A stretch of 64,000 nt of DNA from Hysterangium stoloniferum. Its lineage: Eukaryota > Basidiomycota > Agaricomycetes > Hysterangiales > Hysterangiaceae. Each line of letters begins with the position of its first letter. The stretch's first letter is position 1. Both the position numbers and the translations under genes were made by a program. Positions 1 to 10,725 of the stretch are shown one piece after another. The notes beneath the pieces are model-generated. The model did not search any database. It had not been told where the DNA came from and worked only from the letters and a program-made list of their open reading frames with translations. The DNA lies in contig WHVD01000152.1 in assembly GCA_015178975.1 (NCBI GenBank), forward strand, positions 1 through 64,000, written 5' to 3'.

Positions 1-472
1 GAGAAATGGACGGAGGTGCCGTGGGTTCCGGGGAAGCTGTGGGTGCCGTAGGGATCACAGGAGTCCTCGAGACTGCAGGTGCCGGGAAGGCCATGGGTGC
101 CGTGGAGGCCGAGACAGGCGCAGTTTCCTCGGTCGCCGCGGGAGTTCGGAATGTTATACTGTTAGCTATCCAGTCAATCAACGGATTGTAGCGGGTAAGC
201 CAGTTATGTCCTAGAACCACCGAGCAACTTGAGTCTAACTGGGTCACATAGAAAGTGACCAATTGAGATGTTCTACAAGGGAAACTGATGGGTAAATCAC
301 AAGCTTGGGTAACAACCGAATTACTTGTGCCATCGAAGAGGCGGAGAGCGACGGGATTTATCGAATAAGTTGACAAAGAATTTTTTTGCGTGAATTTTGT
401 ATCTAAAAAACAATGAGTCGAGCCGGAATCTATGAGAGCTGAAAAAACGAATTTCGGAAGCATATTAGACAT
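1..472 (-). CDS. Element A pol, N-terminal aspartic protease (partial)
   Basis: Reading minus from ATG at 472 gives an open frame to the window edge. It contains the retropepsin motif ALIDSGSTHCFLD near residues 11-23 and the second conserved block VVLGHNWLTRYNPLIDW near residues 80-96, then a proline/alanine/threonine-rich linker. It matures Gag and Pol in the particle. The frame differs from gag (gag stop 591-589) and stays open upstream into the gag end, so a frameshift or re-initiation could link them. The start codon is a guess because the frame has no upstream stop nearby. RT, RNase H and integrase would lie beyond position 1. Confidence 0.8.
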   Translation of the reverse strand, partial: MSNMLPKFVFSALIDSGSTHCFLDTKFTQKNSLSTYSINPVALRLFDGTSNSVVTQACDLPISFPCRTSQLVTFYVTQLDSSCSVVLGHNWLTRYNPLIDWIANSITFRTPAATEETAPVSASTAPMAFPAPAVSRTPVIPTAPTASPEPTAPPSIS

Positions 473-588
473 AAGTTTAATGAAAAATGAATCAGAATGT
501 GAAAGAGCGGATGCGTTGAGGCGAGTGAACTCTTGAATGCGCGGAGAGGCAACGCAACCCCTAACCCGCGCGGAGTCCGCGGGGTTGC

Positions 589-1881
589 TTACTCTTTTTT
601 CGAATCGGCAGCCGGTTTGTCCTTCGACGGGGTTTCCGTGGAGGCCTTGGCTGTTCGACCCTTTGAAGAGTTTGCTTTTGCCAGCGGACATTCCGGGACT
701 CGATGACCGGGTTTCCCGCACAAGAGACAGAGGTTGTTGTCCATACGACGTTGTCTTTCTTGTGGAGTTAATTTGCCATCAGGTCCGAGTTTGCCTGAGA
801 GGTCGGGTTTTCCGGCTTGCTTGCCGGACTGTTGACCCTTGTTGTTGTCCTTATTGTCCTTATTGTTGTTGTTGTTGTTTGAAGACTTTTTATCGTTCTT
901 CTTGTCGGATTGCGTGGAGTTCTGGTTGCTGGTTGACGAATTGGTGTTATTGTTTTTGTCCTTGGACTTATTTATTTTGTCCGCGGATGTCTCGCGGGCA
1001 ACTTCCGCGCGATGTTCCCAATAACGTGCGTCCGCGTTTTGAGCTTTGAGGCGCATACGGGACAGGGTTTTTGGCTTGCCATCTTCTCCTTTTGAGACTT
1101 CGTCTTTAAGGCGGGACGGCAGACCGGCGTAGAATTGGTGGCGGAGAGCGGGATCGCCCCACTGACAACGAGCTGCAAGATTATTGAATTGGACGATGTA
1201 GTCCGTGATGCGCTGCGTGTCCTTCATACGAAGATTTGTGAGACTATTCTCGGCTTCTCCTGTCGGGTCATACGGGCCGAAGTTGGTTTCAAGCTCCTCA
1301 ACAAAAGCTTCCCAATTTTCAAGCCAGAGCGGCTCTTCCTCGGTAATCCCGCTAAAAGCCGGTTCGAACCATTTCAACGCGGATCCCGACAAATATGAAA
1401 GTGCGTAGTTGACTTTTCGGGAGTCCGTGGAGAATGCAGCGGCGCGATCGCGGAAATTGAAGCGACATTGCATGAGGAAAGTAGAGAGTTTGTTTGGGTT
1501 GGAACCCGTGAAGGGTTCCGGAGCATTGACTTTTGACCGTGGAGGTTCTTGTTCCTTTCTTTTTCGTTCTTCTAGCAGGTGCGTCATGAATTTATCTATA
1601 GTACCTGCTAAAAACTCAGAAGTAGGATCCCTCGTGTTCGGTCGTTGAAAAGGCGGAGGATTTTCAAGAGGGATTTCGACACCTTTGCCCTTGTCGGGGG
1701 CCACGGAATCGTCCTCGCGCTCGGATTCGTCCAGGTCTTCCGGGATTTCTTCGATGCGGGCTTCTTCCATGGGTTCCGACTGGTTCGCAAGCGTCTGACT
1801 GGTATACAGAGTTAACGGGGAATGAAGAGTCGACGGTCCAGGCATTGATGACTGTGCGCGTGTACTTCTTCTTGGTGGCAT
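589..1881 (-). CDS. Element A Gag (capsid/nucleocapsid polyprotein)
   Basis: An intact 430-residue ORF starting MPPRRSTRAQ, 36 nt inside the LTR. Residues about 95-270 match the retrotransposon Gag fold: helical, with KWFEP, NFGPYD and FNNLAARCQW, then FYAGLP. An Asn/Lys-rich low-complexity stretch follows (about residues 300-345). A CCHC zinc knuckle of form CLLCGKPGHRVPEC lies near residues 385-400, and the tail is lysine-rich. It forms the cytoplasmic virus-like particle and binds RNA. No stop or frameshift is seen, so this copy may be young. Confidence 0.88.
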   Translation of the reverse strand: MPPRRSTRAQSSMPGPSTLHSPLTLYTSQTLANQSEPMEEARIEEIPEDLDESEREDDSVAPDKGKGVEIPLENPPPFQRPNTRDPTSEFLAGTIDKFMTHLLEERKRKEQEPPRSKVNAPEPFTGSNPNKLSTFLMQCRFNFRDRAAAFSTDSRKVNYALSYLSGSALKWFEPAFSGITEEEPLWLENWEAFVEELETNFGPYDPTGEAENSLTNLRMKDTQRITDYIVQFNNLAARCQWGDPALRHQFYAGLPSRLKDEVSKGEDGKPKTLSRMRLKAQNADARYWEHRAEVARETSADKINKSKDKNNNTNSSTSNQNSTQSDKKNDKKSSNNNNNNKDNKDNNKGQQSGKQAGKPDLSGKLGPDGKLTPQERQRRMDNNLCLLCGKPGHRVPECPLAKANSSKGRTAKASTETPSKDKPAADSKKE

Positions 1882-1917
1882 AATGAAAACAATCTGCGAA
1901 TATTAGTCAGAAAATAC

Positions 1918-2738
1918 TGTTAGGATACACACTCAGGCCGGGTTTCCAGAGAAACCTGCGGGATATCCGGTAGGACTTGGCTTCAGCTTATAGGCTGCGC
2001 CCTCGCTAGATCGTGTTGTCCAATTTCAGACAGGCGGACGGGAATCCCGGGGAGTCCGGGCGGGGGTTCGTGGGTCGTGAGTCGTAGGTTGTGAGTCGAG
2101 AGTCGTGAATCGAGATAGTCGAGAGAGATAGATGCGCCGGAGCCCGTGGGCTCCGACTAGTGCGAGCGGTCTGATGAGAGTAGGGTTTTTAGAGAGGAAA
2201 ATGTATTAGATTACTGGGGGGAATCTAAGCTAATTTTCTGACTGGATTGTATGTACAACATCTGCCAGTTTATATAGACCGTGGAATGCATGACATACCG
2301 AATCCAGTAATAATGAGACGAGACGAGCAAAACATAAAACGGGAATAGTAAACACCAAATTGGTGTTAGGAACGGGACGGAACGGAGCGGAGTCCGAATC
2401 ATGACAAAGCATAACCCATAACGGGAAACGGAGCGGGAGCGGAGTCCTAAATCGTGACAGGTCATTTGACTAAAACGGGAACGGGGCTCGATTAGAGCGG
2501 TGACGGGATTCTAAGCGGGTCCGGTGACTGATGCGTGGGACGAAGACGGACATAGACAGAGACGGGGTCCGGGGGAAGTCCGGTGACTGATATGTGTCTT
2601 AATGAGGTCGAACGTAACGAGTCTTGACGTAACGGAGTCCGGGCGGGAAATCCTATAAACAGACGATTGGTGCTTGTAGCGCGTGGGGGCGTACGAGTTA
2701 GTGCCTGGAGTCCGGCGGGATTTGTCCGGGTCGTAACA
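1918..2738 (-). repeat. Element A 5' LTR
   Basis: An 821-bp LTR bounded by TGTTA...TAACA. The same sequence recurs as a solo LTR at 21498-22338 and as a split copy at 30572-30974 plus 49478-49904, which fixes both ends. On its right is the integrase sequence of element O, on its left the leader and gag of A1. I see no clear match to a common tRNA primer-binding site just inside the LTR. Confidence 0.85.
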
Positions 2739-3313
2739 GCTCCTTGATGAGTGGTGCGGTTGACCTTGGTCTTTTGGCAGATATCACAGGTATGTGCGTA
2801 CGTCACACAATCTTGCAGCATCTTTGGCCAAAAGAACCAGTCTTTCATTAGCTTGAACAGCCGCTGACCTCTGGCATGTGCTCCTTCAAAAGGGTTATCA
2901 TGTTGGTACCAACCTTAAGATGGAGTTAGTCATGGTACCGGGCACACAGACTCAACTTTTCCAGTCTGAGTCATAAAAGTACAGAAGTTTGTTTGCTCCT
3001 ACAAAGTAGTGAGAAGGAGTAACGACTGCATTGGGTGAAGGGGTATCTAGGGCATAGAGGTTCTTGAAAATGGGGTCTTTCGAATAGCCCTCTAGAAATT
3101 TCTTTATATATCTCTCCTCGATACTTATTAGCAACTGAGGGTGATGCAATGCAAAGTCAGACTCATCTTCCTGATCATTTCTTACTGCATTATGAGAATC
3201 CCATTCTGACTGTCGGACCTTTTGGGTCGCTCCAAAAGGTTCCATAGAATCGTGTATGATGGAGAAGACCACCCTCTTAGCAGGTTCATCCTTCCATAGA
3301 TTTTGTTTGGTAC
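2739..3313 (-). pseudogene. O integrase N-terminus (zinc-binding region), disrupted
   Basis: This matches the intact-frame copy in B2 (11291-12313): SDFALHHPQLLISIEE, then the HHCC zinc region ending CDICQKTKVNRTTHQGA, where element A1 cuts it at 2739. Two lesions are visible against B2: TGA at 2952-2954 where B2 has CGA, and a 4-bp TTGG insertion near 2903-2906 that shifts the frame. Integrase would have inserted cDNA into the genome; this copy cannot. Confidence 0.8.
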
Positions 3314-3701
3314 TCTTGTGTGAAGAGTGGTAGAAGTTCTAACCGTTCTATATACGAAGAATATCGACTGTTTAGGTACGATACCAGGAAGTATTGACTG
3401 TCTAAGTCTAATACAGACTGAACGTGTATTGACTGCTTAGTTCAATACGGTAGAGAGAAGTGGCTATCTAAAGTAGGTAGATAGCTAGAACGAATAAGTA
3501 GAATCGACTGTTAAGTGCAATTCTGAACGACTGCTCAAGGCAAAGTAGAGTAACTAGAGAGTCGAATAATAGAGTAGCGTGGATGTAGTCCACACGGGTT
3601 GAGATAAGGATTGAGTTTTGACTGGTACAGTTCGAAACTCAGATTGAGTAGATAGCTAAAGCCTGTCTGTGATGGTCGAGACGATACACCAATCACAACT
3701 C

Positions 3702-3952
3702 TGTTAAAGGCATAGAAAAGAATTGACCCAGCCTGGGATTGAACCAAGGACCTCCTGGCTTTATATGCAGGTGCTCTTAACCACTGAGCTACTGGACCTA
3801 TAGTCTAGTATTATATGATGGATTATATATACATATATATAAGGACTTATGTTGCCAACTTGTGCTCTTATAACAGTTTATATAACTGATGGCAAACCTG
3901 GGTCTTATAACAGTCTGTCACATATAGATATTGTATTTTCCCATTTCTAACA
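3702..3952 (-). repeat. T-family TRIM solo LTR (T1) with tRNA-like sequence
   Basis: A 251-bp unit bounded by TGTTA and TAACA with an exact 5-bp duplication AACTC (3697-3701, 3953-3957). The related LTR at 27072 shows the uninterrupted target. The full element at 62854-63421 proves that this unit is an LTR. The tRNA-like part is at 3725-3798. Confidence 0.88.
3725..3798 (-). other. tRNA-like sequence inside T1 LTR
   Basis: 74 nt folding as a 7-bp acceptor stem (GGTCCAG/CTGGGTC), a D stem (GCTC/GAGC) and a 5-bp T stem around TTCAATC. The box A-like TAGCTCAGTGG and box B-like GGTTCAATCCC are intact. The anticodon stem has an unpaired C and no credible anticodon, so it is not a working tRNA gene. 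It may act as an internal Pol III promoter. Confidence 0.75.
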
Positions 3953-4202
3953 AACTCACAGGACACTAACAGGTGTCTGGGTAAGTCGTGGTTGTGGTGT
4001 AAAAGTGTCTGAGTTCTAAACTACAGGCGCTAGAATACATAAGTCTGGCGTGTGTGTGCCCACAAGAGTCAATGTACCGTATACATAGGTCGTCGAACTA
4101 ATTATAGATATAATAAAAGAGAGAAAACAGAAATAATAAAGGAAATATAGTAAGAGCTCATCCGACTATATTTCCTGAGTGTATTTCGCCATACCTCTCA
4201 CA

Positions 4203-7200
4203 TCTTGTCCAGAGAGGTCGATGTGATAGCTTGCAAGTCATCTCTAATAGGGCTCACAAAGGCTGGTACTCGAGGGAGTCTGGACAGTGGGTCCACATTG
4301 CTGTGAGCTCTTCCTGCTCAGTGTAGAATCTCGAGACCTGGAAATACAGCGTATATCGCCCCCCATGTGGCTAGTCAACGATTAGTGTTCTCGTACGATC
4401 TAGCCCATTGCAGAGCTGCATGATCCGTAATGAGCAGGACATGTTCACCTTCAATGAATGGTTGGAAGTGGACTAGTCCCTCCTTTGCTGCTAACACTTC
4501 CCACTCAGTAGCGGAATAGTTACGTTCAGCGCTTTTCAGAGTGCAACTCCAATATGCGATGACTCATTCAACAGTAACTTCGGTCTCCTCAAAAGTGGGA
4601 CCCCACAAGTCCGACCACTCAATCTCGCGTTGCTTGGTTTTATACTGATGAATGAAGGATGGCATGTTCTGTGCACGATCGAAGGCTAACTTGGCTTGAG
4701 TGTAGATTTTAGTATCCTTTAAGTCTCCTAAAGCCATCTTCTGGACTTGTTGAAGACAACAACCTAGAGCGAAATCCGAAGCATCTGTATACAGCCGATA
4801 GGGCATCCCGCTAGCTGGATGTCCCAGCACTGGTACTGATCCTAGTGTGGCTTTAACATCTTCATAAGCTTGGACATGTTCAGCGGTCCACGTCCAGGGT
4901 GTTCCCTTTCTTAGAAGTGAGAATAAAGGGGACACCATCCATGAATAGAATGGTATATACACCGAAAAGTAAAGGACCATCCCAAGGAACCGTTGCAGTT
5001 CAGAAACTTTAGTGGGTGTGGCCAGCTTCAATATGGCGCGGACTTTCTCTTGGTGGGTCGAGAAACCCAACCTGGATACCTTATGGCCCAACAACAAGAT
5101 CGAATTATATCCGATAAAACATTTCTTGGGAGAGAGAGTGATGCCAGCCGAAGCAATAGTGCCGAGCACCTGATTTAGGTGATGCAGATGATCCTCCCAA
5201 TTCTGAGAAAATATTACTATATCATTGATGTAGATGAGACAAAAAGTCCATAGATAGGGTGCTAAAACTGTTTGCATAATGCGCTGAAATGTGGAGGGGC
5301 CGTTTCTGAACCCGAACGGCATCCTTTTGAATTGCCACAGCCTCCTGTGAGATCTGAAGGCTGTTTTGGGCTTATCATCCTCCAACATTTCTAATTGGGT
5401 AAATCCAGCTAACGCATCAAAAGAAGAGAGGACGTTTGACCCTGACAGTGCTTGCATGATCTCCGATTGACATGGTAAAGGGAATTCATTGGGAGCGGTG
5501 AGATGACTGAGCTTTCGATAGTCAATGACCACCCATGGTTTACCATTACAATATACCACGAAGGCCGGTGCCCCCCAGGGACTTTTAGATGGCTCGATTA
5601 CACCCTGCTCGACCCAGGTATCCATTTGCTCGTCTATAACCTTCCTATTGGCCAGGGAAGAGGGGAACATAGGTGTGGAGATGGGTTGGACACCCTCTTT
5701 CAGGGGGATAGGAACTCTACATTCCACTTGCCCTAACCGTCCGTTGACTCCGAAAGCCTTAACATTCTCAGTCAAGACTGATCTGAGATGTGGCAGGACT
5801 TCCGTTGGAATATCTGGTCCCAAATTGACTAGCTGATGGAGGTCCTCTGAGGCAGATTTCTCATTATCAGCCACCGCTGCCGTCTTAGGACCGGGCGGTT
5901 CAAAATCGTCCGCAATCTCTGGTTCAACAGGTGGCTTAGGCCTTTCTGAGGTGACTTGATGGTCCTCCTCAAGTTGAGAGAGACTTTCAATAAGGTGTGC
6001 AATCTTGGTCGCACTTGCTGCCATTAAACCCCTCTCCTCAGGTGACCTGGGCTTGTGAGCCCAACGAGCGGGGTCGTGGATTATCCCGATTGTCTCCCCT
6101 TGTCATATAATATTAGGGGTTAACGACAGGTTGGCCAAGGGTACTGCCGTGCTATTCCTTAAAATCGCCGTGGTTGGGGTGGCTAATATGGAACCATCTT
6201 CATTTTGCAATACAATTCCTTCGACAATCCACTCCTCACCCATTAGGTCTCCGACAAAAACAGGCACTAGTCTGGCTGACTCCAGGTCGATGACGCAGTC
6301 TTCCAAGGCTCGCGCGACTCTTTCAGTATGCACGCCTTTATCGGGAAGAGAGGTGAGCTTGAGTTGCTCCTTCTGAAGCTTCCCGAAAGGGGCCTTGTTG
6401 ACGGTAAAGGTCAAAGGTTGGGGTTCCTTAGAAGAGCTGGCTGAAATTAAACCCTGTCGTCCAGGGAGAATAAGCCTAGATCCCAATGGCTGATCTCTTA
6501 GGGTACCAATTTCGTAGTTGACTTGGAAATCCTCTCCTAAAAGAATTGGCATTGTCATTCCTCTCACAACATAAGTTTCCACTGCAAACTTCAGTAAAAT
6601 TCCACTGTCGTCCTCCAGGTAGATAGGAATATTAACATATCTGATAACCTTGGTGTTACCCGTGAGCTGGATTAGATGTAGCTTGAGTCCCTGTTTCAAC
6701 TCGTACTGGCCCTGTAGCTCCTTATAAAATTCCTCCGATATGAGAGAAAGATCTGGTCCAGTGTCCATTCTGACCTTAACACATTTGGGTAAATTGGGAG
6801 TTCCTACAGGACTGAAAACATGGAGTGCAGCAACTCCTATGCTAGAGTAACCACTGGGAGGATCCCATTTTCGATAAAGGATTGTAGTATCCTCCTTCAT
6901 CAGTCGACTGGGATGGGGGTACTGGATTCTAGGTCTCCTACCTTCCTTGCATAGGGACAGGCTTATGTTCCTGTGCTCACTTCGACAAGGAATGTATTTC
7001 GAGGAGGAACCTGATACCGGATCACTGTTGCTGTCCTCCGAATCTGAGTCATCATACAGTAGTAAGTCGGGGGGGTTTCCAGGATCAAACGGAAATGTGT
7101 CAATGTCAGCTCTGGGTGAACAGGGCAGATCCGCGTTGATTGGTTCGTGATGATCCTGGGTCTGATGTGGTTCTTGGTCAGGCCTTCAAGGTCCTGCCGG

Positions 7201-7221
7201 TGTGCACTCAACCAATCCCCC
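4203..7221 (-). pseudogene. O gag C-terminus, protease, RT and RNase H, broken
   Basis: From 7221 downwards: the gag-pol linker (DQLSAHRQDLEGLT-like), the aspartic protease with RMDTGPDLSLI (B2 has DTGAD), the RT with the catalytic box altered to YINDIV (B2 has YIDDIV), then RNase H with YSATEWEVLAAKEG. Nonsense codons occur at 6103-6105 (CGA in B2 becomes TGA) and at 4564-4566 (TGA, shared with B2, probably from CGA). A further stop lies in the RNase H region. The changed RT aspartate and these stops make it non-functional. RT would copy genomic RNA into cDNA in the particle. Confidence 0.85.
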
Positions 7222-7864
7222 TGTGAAGAGTCGATAGATTCTGACCGTTCAATATACGAAGAATAGTGTTTATTCAACTACTATTAGCAGGTATTGACCG
7301 TACAGTACAATACCGTAGATTACTAGACTGGCAGTACTAGTAAGGAGACACGCTATGCGTCACAAGAGCAACTGTACAGTTGCTCTTGACGGCTAGAATG
7401 AAAGAAGGAAAGAGTTGACCTTCACAGTACAACTCGTAGCTAGACGTAAGATAGATAATCAACAAGAAGCTGAATATCTAAAGTAAAGAGATAGTAGCGC
7501 GAGTCGACTATAGTGTCGACGAGCGCAAAGACTTTAAAGGGGAACTCAACCTTCGCGGTTCGAGTTCAAAGTACGTTAGTATGCGAGAGAACACTACCTT
7601 TATAGGTAGTTGAGACGTTACCCTTGACACCTCTCGCTATTCAACGTCTGGGTCATTTACGAGGTGGTGTCTGCTGGGTAAAAAGTGTCTATCATTTGGC
7701 GCCGAGAGCGCCCATACGTATACACAAAGCTTCGAACTACAAAATAAGGGTATGCTCGAAATATAGAAAGAATGTAAATGAAGAAAATAAAAGGTAAATA
7801 ATAAAGTACTATAATCTAACTATTATTCCTTAGTCCAATTATGCATATATGCATACCCTTCACA
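7222..7864 (-). repeat. B2 3' LTR
   Basis: 643 bp, TGTGAAGAGTC...CCTTCACA on the plus strand, nearly the same as 20234-20875. The purine tract just right of it marks it as the 3' LTR of a minus-strand element. Confidence 0.88.
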
Positions 7865-7889
7865 GTGCCCCCCAGTTCGAAGGGATGTG

Positions 7890-10010
7890 CTATACAAGGT
7901 GTTGAAGAGCATCTGGGACGCCGCCCCAAGCTTCCTGTGAGGATCCCCCAAGGTCCAAAATGATGTTTCCCCATCGTTCCCTTTTTACTCTGAAAGATTC
8001 AGCTATTCTCGCCCAAGCCAAATCACTAGAATTCCTGTACAAGGAGTCGGCCCATCATCTGTAGGCTTTCTCTCTGCAACGAATGACTGCGCGGACACTA
8101 ACCGGCGGAGCGGAAATCCGCGCGAGAAGAGGAGCATTGGGGAGGGGAAACGAAGACGCGGGTAGCGGGGCAGGAACGTGTGGCTGCGTGGTGGTCTCTG
8201 TGGGAGGTGTCAGGACGAGGGCCTCGAGTAAATCTACTAAGCCAGCAATAGAGAGGACACTCGCTGAGTCTGGGGGCAGACGGTGAAGCTCCACTATGAT
8301 GTGCCGGAACATAGAGAGTTTAATCTCCTGTGCTGCTCACGCAAAGTTCTTCCCCTCTGCGAGATCCTCGAAGGAGAGATAGAAATCCTCCATTATCTCT
8401 GACAACGGAGCCAGACCGCGACAACCCTTAAGGCTCCCTTGAAGGACCGGTTGCTGAAGTACTGGCATGAGCTGTGATAGCACCCTTCTGACAGGAAACT
8501 GTTTGGAAGGGTAGTTGACAGCTACTCGCATCCAGAAAGTTGTGGATACGGGCTCAGTGGGGGGAAGCGGGCTGTCGAGGATGGGAATAGGGGATTGTTC
8601 TCGGAGAGGAGTGGTGGCTTTCTGCATCTCCTTCGCCTTTCTGCTTGCCATGGGAACGATGACATCCGGTGTAGGAGGGTCCAAATCGACATCCATTCGC
8701 TCTGGTGGAAGGTCCTGGATAGGGCTACCTAAGGACACGCAATATGAATACGGAGAGTCGGGAGGGATACCCGGTGACGGTGGAAGTGGGGTCGGGACCG
8801 GTATAGCTTTCGGGGAGGGAGAGAGACGAGGCGCCAGAATCGGGGCTGAGGGAGTGTGTGCCGGAAGAAGGATGGGAAGGGGCCTCGACATTGGTGAAAG
8901 GCATGGGACTGGAATCGGGGAAGGTTCGCGTTGGGCTGAGGAAGTGTGTGCCGGGTGAAGGATGGGAGGGGGCCTCGACATCCTAAGTGAGGTTGGGACC
9001 GGTACAGCTTTTGGGGAGGGAGGTAGATGAGGTGTTAGAATCGGGGCTGAGGGAGTGTGTGTAGGGTGAAGGATGGGAAGGGGCCTCGACGTTGGTGAAA
9101 GGCGTGGGACTGGAATCGTGGAAGGTTCACGTTCCAGTGACTGTTGACTAGGGCAGTGACCCCTCCATACTCTGGATGACGGTCTCCGCGTTTGTCTTTG
9201 GTTGGGGTTGCTGGTTATGAAGCGAACTTTCGACAGGAGAAGGAACCCTTCATGGCAATCCTCTCCCAGATATTGGATGCTATACACACCGTTCCTATTC
9301 TCGTCTTCCTCCTCATCCTCATCCGAGGAAAAATCAATTGGTCCTCTACAGTATCCCTTTTCTTGCTGGGGCAACGTTTGACCCTCCCCTCGGGTAAGAA
9401 CTATTCGTTGCAACTTAATGCGTCGAAGTAGTTCCCAGTCATAAAAGATGGTACCCTCCTTCTCCTTCCAGCTCTTGGTTCCCGTCATCCTAATGCAAGG
9501 CGTCCCACCCTCACTATCATCGGTCTCCGCGAAGTCGGCCCATTTCTCTCCCGGGGGGGGAAGGATCGGCGCAGAAGCTCTGTTTCCGAATTGTGCTCTG
9601 TACTCACGCCGCTGTCACTTGGAGGGGACTCCTTCTCTTGCTCCTCTCACCTCCTGTTGACTTCTATACTCAGCGCGCCTTTCTCTTTTGCAGGTGAGCC
9701 TCCTTGCGTTGTGTTCTTCCATAAACATTTTCTGCTTCCGCATAATAGCAGCGACTTCCTCTGATGACGGTCTGACGGAGGGCCCTAACGGCTTGCTCCA
9801 ATCCGTACCGGTATTTCCCCCCGGCTCATCACCAAAGGAGAAAGTCGACAGGGGGGTTGATTCTTGGGTACCCCGATTGCTCTCGACATTGTCTGTACGA
9901 GGCATGTGGGTGATGAATCCCCTGCCGGTCGTGGATGTACTGGCTGTCGGGGCTCGCAGGACCTTTTTGAACTTAGGGAGGACTTGCTTGTTTTGTTGGA
10001 AAGGGAGCAT
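7890..10010 (-). pseudogene. Extra ORF between B2 pol and 3' LTR (unknown product)
   Basis: A single frame of 706 codons starting MLPFQQNKQVL at 10010 and ending TAG at 7892-7890, interrupted only by three TGA codons (9617-9615, 8339-8337, 8057-8055). Each fits a CGA->TGA change. The N-terminal third is basic and Ser/Thr-rich. An acidic run DFSSDEDEEEDE follows at about residues 212-223. Then come Pro-rich near-repeats (about residues 290-420) of the type PIPVPxLSPxSRPLPIL. The C-terminus is helical and basic, with AVIRCREKAYR and WARIAESFRVKRERW. I recognise no domain: no transmembrane segment, signal peptide or envelope feature. It lies directly before the purine tract, in the slot where some LTR elements hold env or additional ORFs. 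It may be a captured host sequence or an accessory protein. Confidence 0.55.
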
Positions 10011-10114
10011 TATAGCACGATAAAGTGGTGAAGTTGAAGATAGAGGGAAAGGCTGTAGATAGGTGAAGGACGTGGTATGAAAGATAAAGAAAATTTATGC
10101 GAATTTACATGTAC

Positions 10115-10128
10115 TTTTTTATATATAT
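10115..10128 (-). promoter_or_regulatory. TATA-like box upstream of the extra ORF
   Basis: Reads TATATATAAAAAAG on the minus strand about 105 nt before the ATG at 10010, in an AT-rich spacer after the pol stop (10370-10368). A separate promoter for the extra ORF is plausible, but AT-rich sequence gives such matches by chance. Confidence 0.3.
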
Positions 10129-10419
10129 TGAATTGAAACTCCACTCGGTTGGTCGTTAAATAAAATTCATTAATTGTGGCTGGGTTTTGGGTAAATGTGT
10201 CCGCCGCCAATTAGTGGTTGTCCCAATTGACCAGAGGGATAGAAAAATGAAAGAGAATAAAAGCCAATGAGATGGCTCGCTGAATGACTGAGATATTTCT
10301 GAAGGGAAGTTATGAAAGAGATGGAATAAATGATAGAATAGATGATTCCTTGAGCGCATATATCCCATTAAATTTTGAACAGCACCTTGTACGCCCTCAG
10401 AAGTGCCAGAGCATTTCTG

Positions 10420-10725
10420 TGTTAAAAGTGACCTGTGACTTACTGTGACACGTGACACACACAAGTCTGAGGAAAGTTGTTACTATTCAGGTCACTAACT
10501 ACAAGCTTAGTTATACATCAGTAGGCTTGTCAGCTGTCATAAGTGACAGCTGATTGACAGCTTGAATGGAAACTGACAGCTGATTGACAGCTGGAATACA
10601 AAGTGACAGCTGATTGACAGCTGTCATGGGAAATGAACTGGGAATACCCTGGAACATGCTGGAAGCTTCTAGAAGGTTCTAGAAGGTTCCAGAAGGGTTT
10701 GGAGACAGTGGAGGCAGTTTTAACA
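10420..10725 (-). repeat. G-family copia solo LTR in the B2 chromodomain
   Basis: 306 bp, TGTTAAAAG...TTTTAACA, with an exact 5-bp duplication TTCTG (10415-10419, 10726-10730). It is shorter than the 349-bp G1 LTRs because it has fewer CAGCTG repeat units. It contains the heat-shock-element array at 10661-10695. Confidence 0.9.
10661..10695. promoter_or_regulatory. Heat-shock-element array in G solo LTR
   Basis: Seven contiguous alternating pentamers of form nGAAn/nTTCn without a gap. Three such units already bind a heat-shock factor trimer. The same array occurs in every G LTR here. Confidence 0.7.

Larger units (their letters stand above)
1..2738 (-). mobile_element. Gypsy-type LTR retrotransposon A, copy A1 (partial, 5' part)
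   Basis: On the minus strand the order is 5' LTR (1918-2738), short leader, gag (1881-589), then the start of pol (472 down to the window edge). The rest lies outside the window. The element sits inside the integrase of the B-family copy O: O's zinc-binding region breaks off at 2739. Gag with a CCHC knuckle followed by an aspartic protease in another frame is typical of Ty3/gypsy. The other LTR is not visible, so the target duplication cannot be verified. Both visible ORFs are uninterrupted, unlike the host element. Confidence 0.88.
3319..4202 (-). repeat. Solo LTR of family C (interrupted by a T solo LTR)
   Basis: Begins TGTGAAGAGTGG and ends CTCACA, with an exact 5-bp duplication TCTTG at 3314-3318 and 4203-4207. 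It is related to the B-family LTR (TGTGAAGAGTC...CTTCACA) but clearly diverged, so it is a sister family; the strand is assigned by that homology. It lies at the RNase H-integrase boundary of O. The nested T element is at 3702-3952. Confidence 0.85.

Noticed and set aside
3725..3798. Functional tRNA gene (and the other T and H copies)
   Set aside because: The anticodon stem has a bulge or mismatches and no plausible anticodon. All copies lie at the same place inside LTRs, so they are element parts.
4564..4566. TGA in RNase H as a recoded or programmed stop because both B copies share it
   Set aside because: CGA->TGA is the main nonsense change in these copies, and coding similarity continues past it, so a shared inherited mutation is simpler.
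7890..10010. Extra ORF as a retroviral-type envelope gene
   Set aside because: No signal peptide, transmembrane segment or cysteine pattern is visible.
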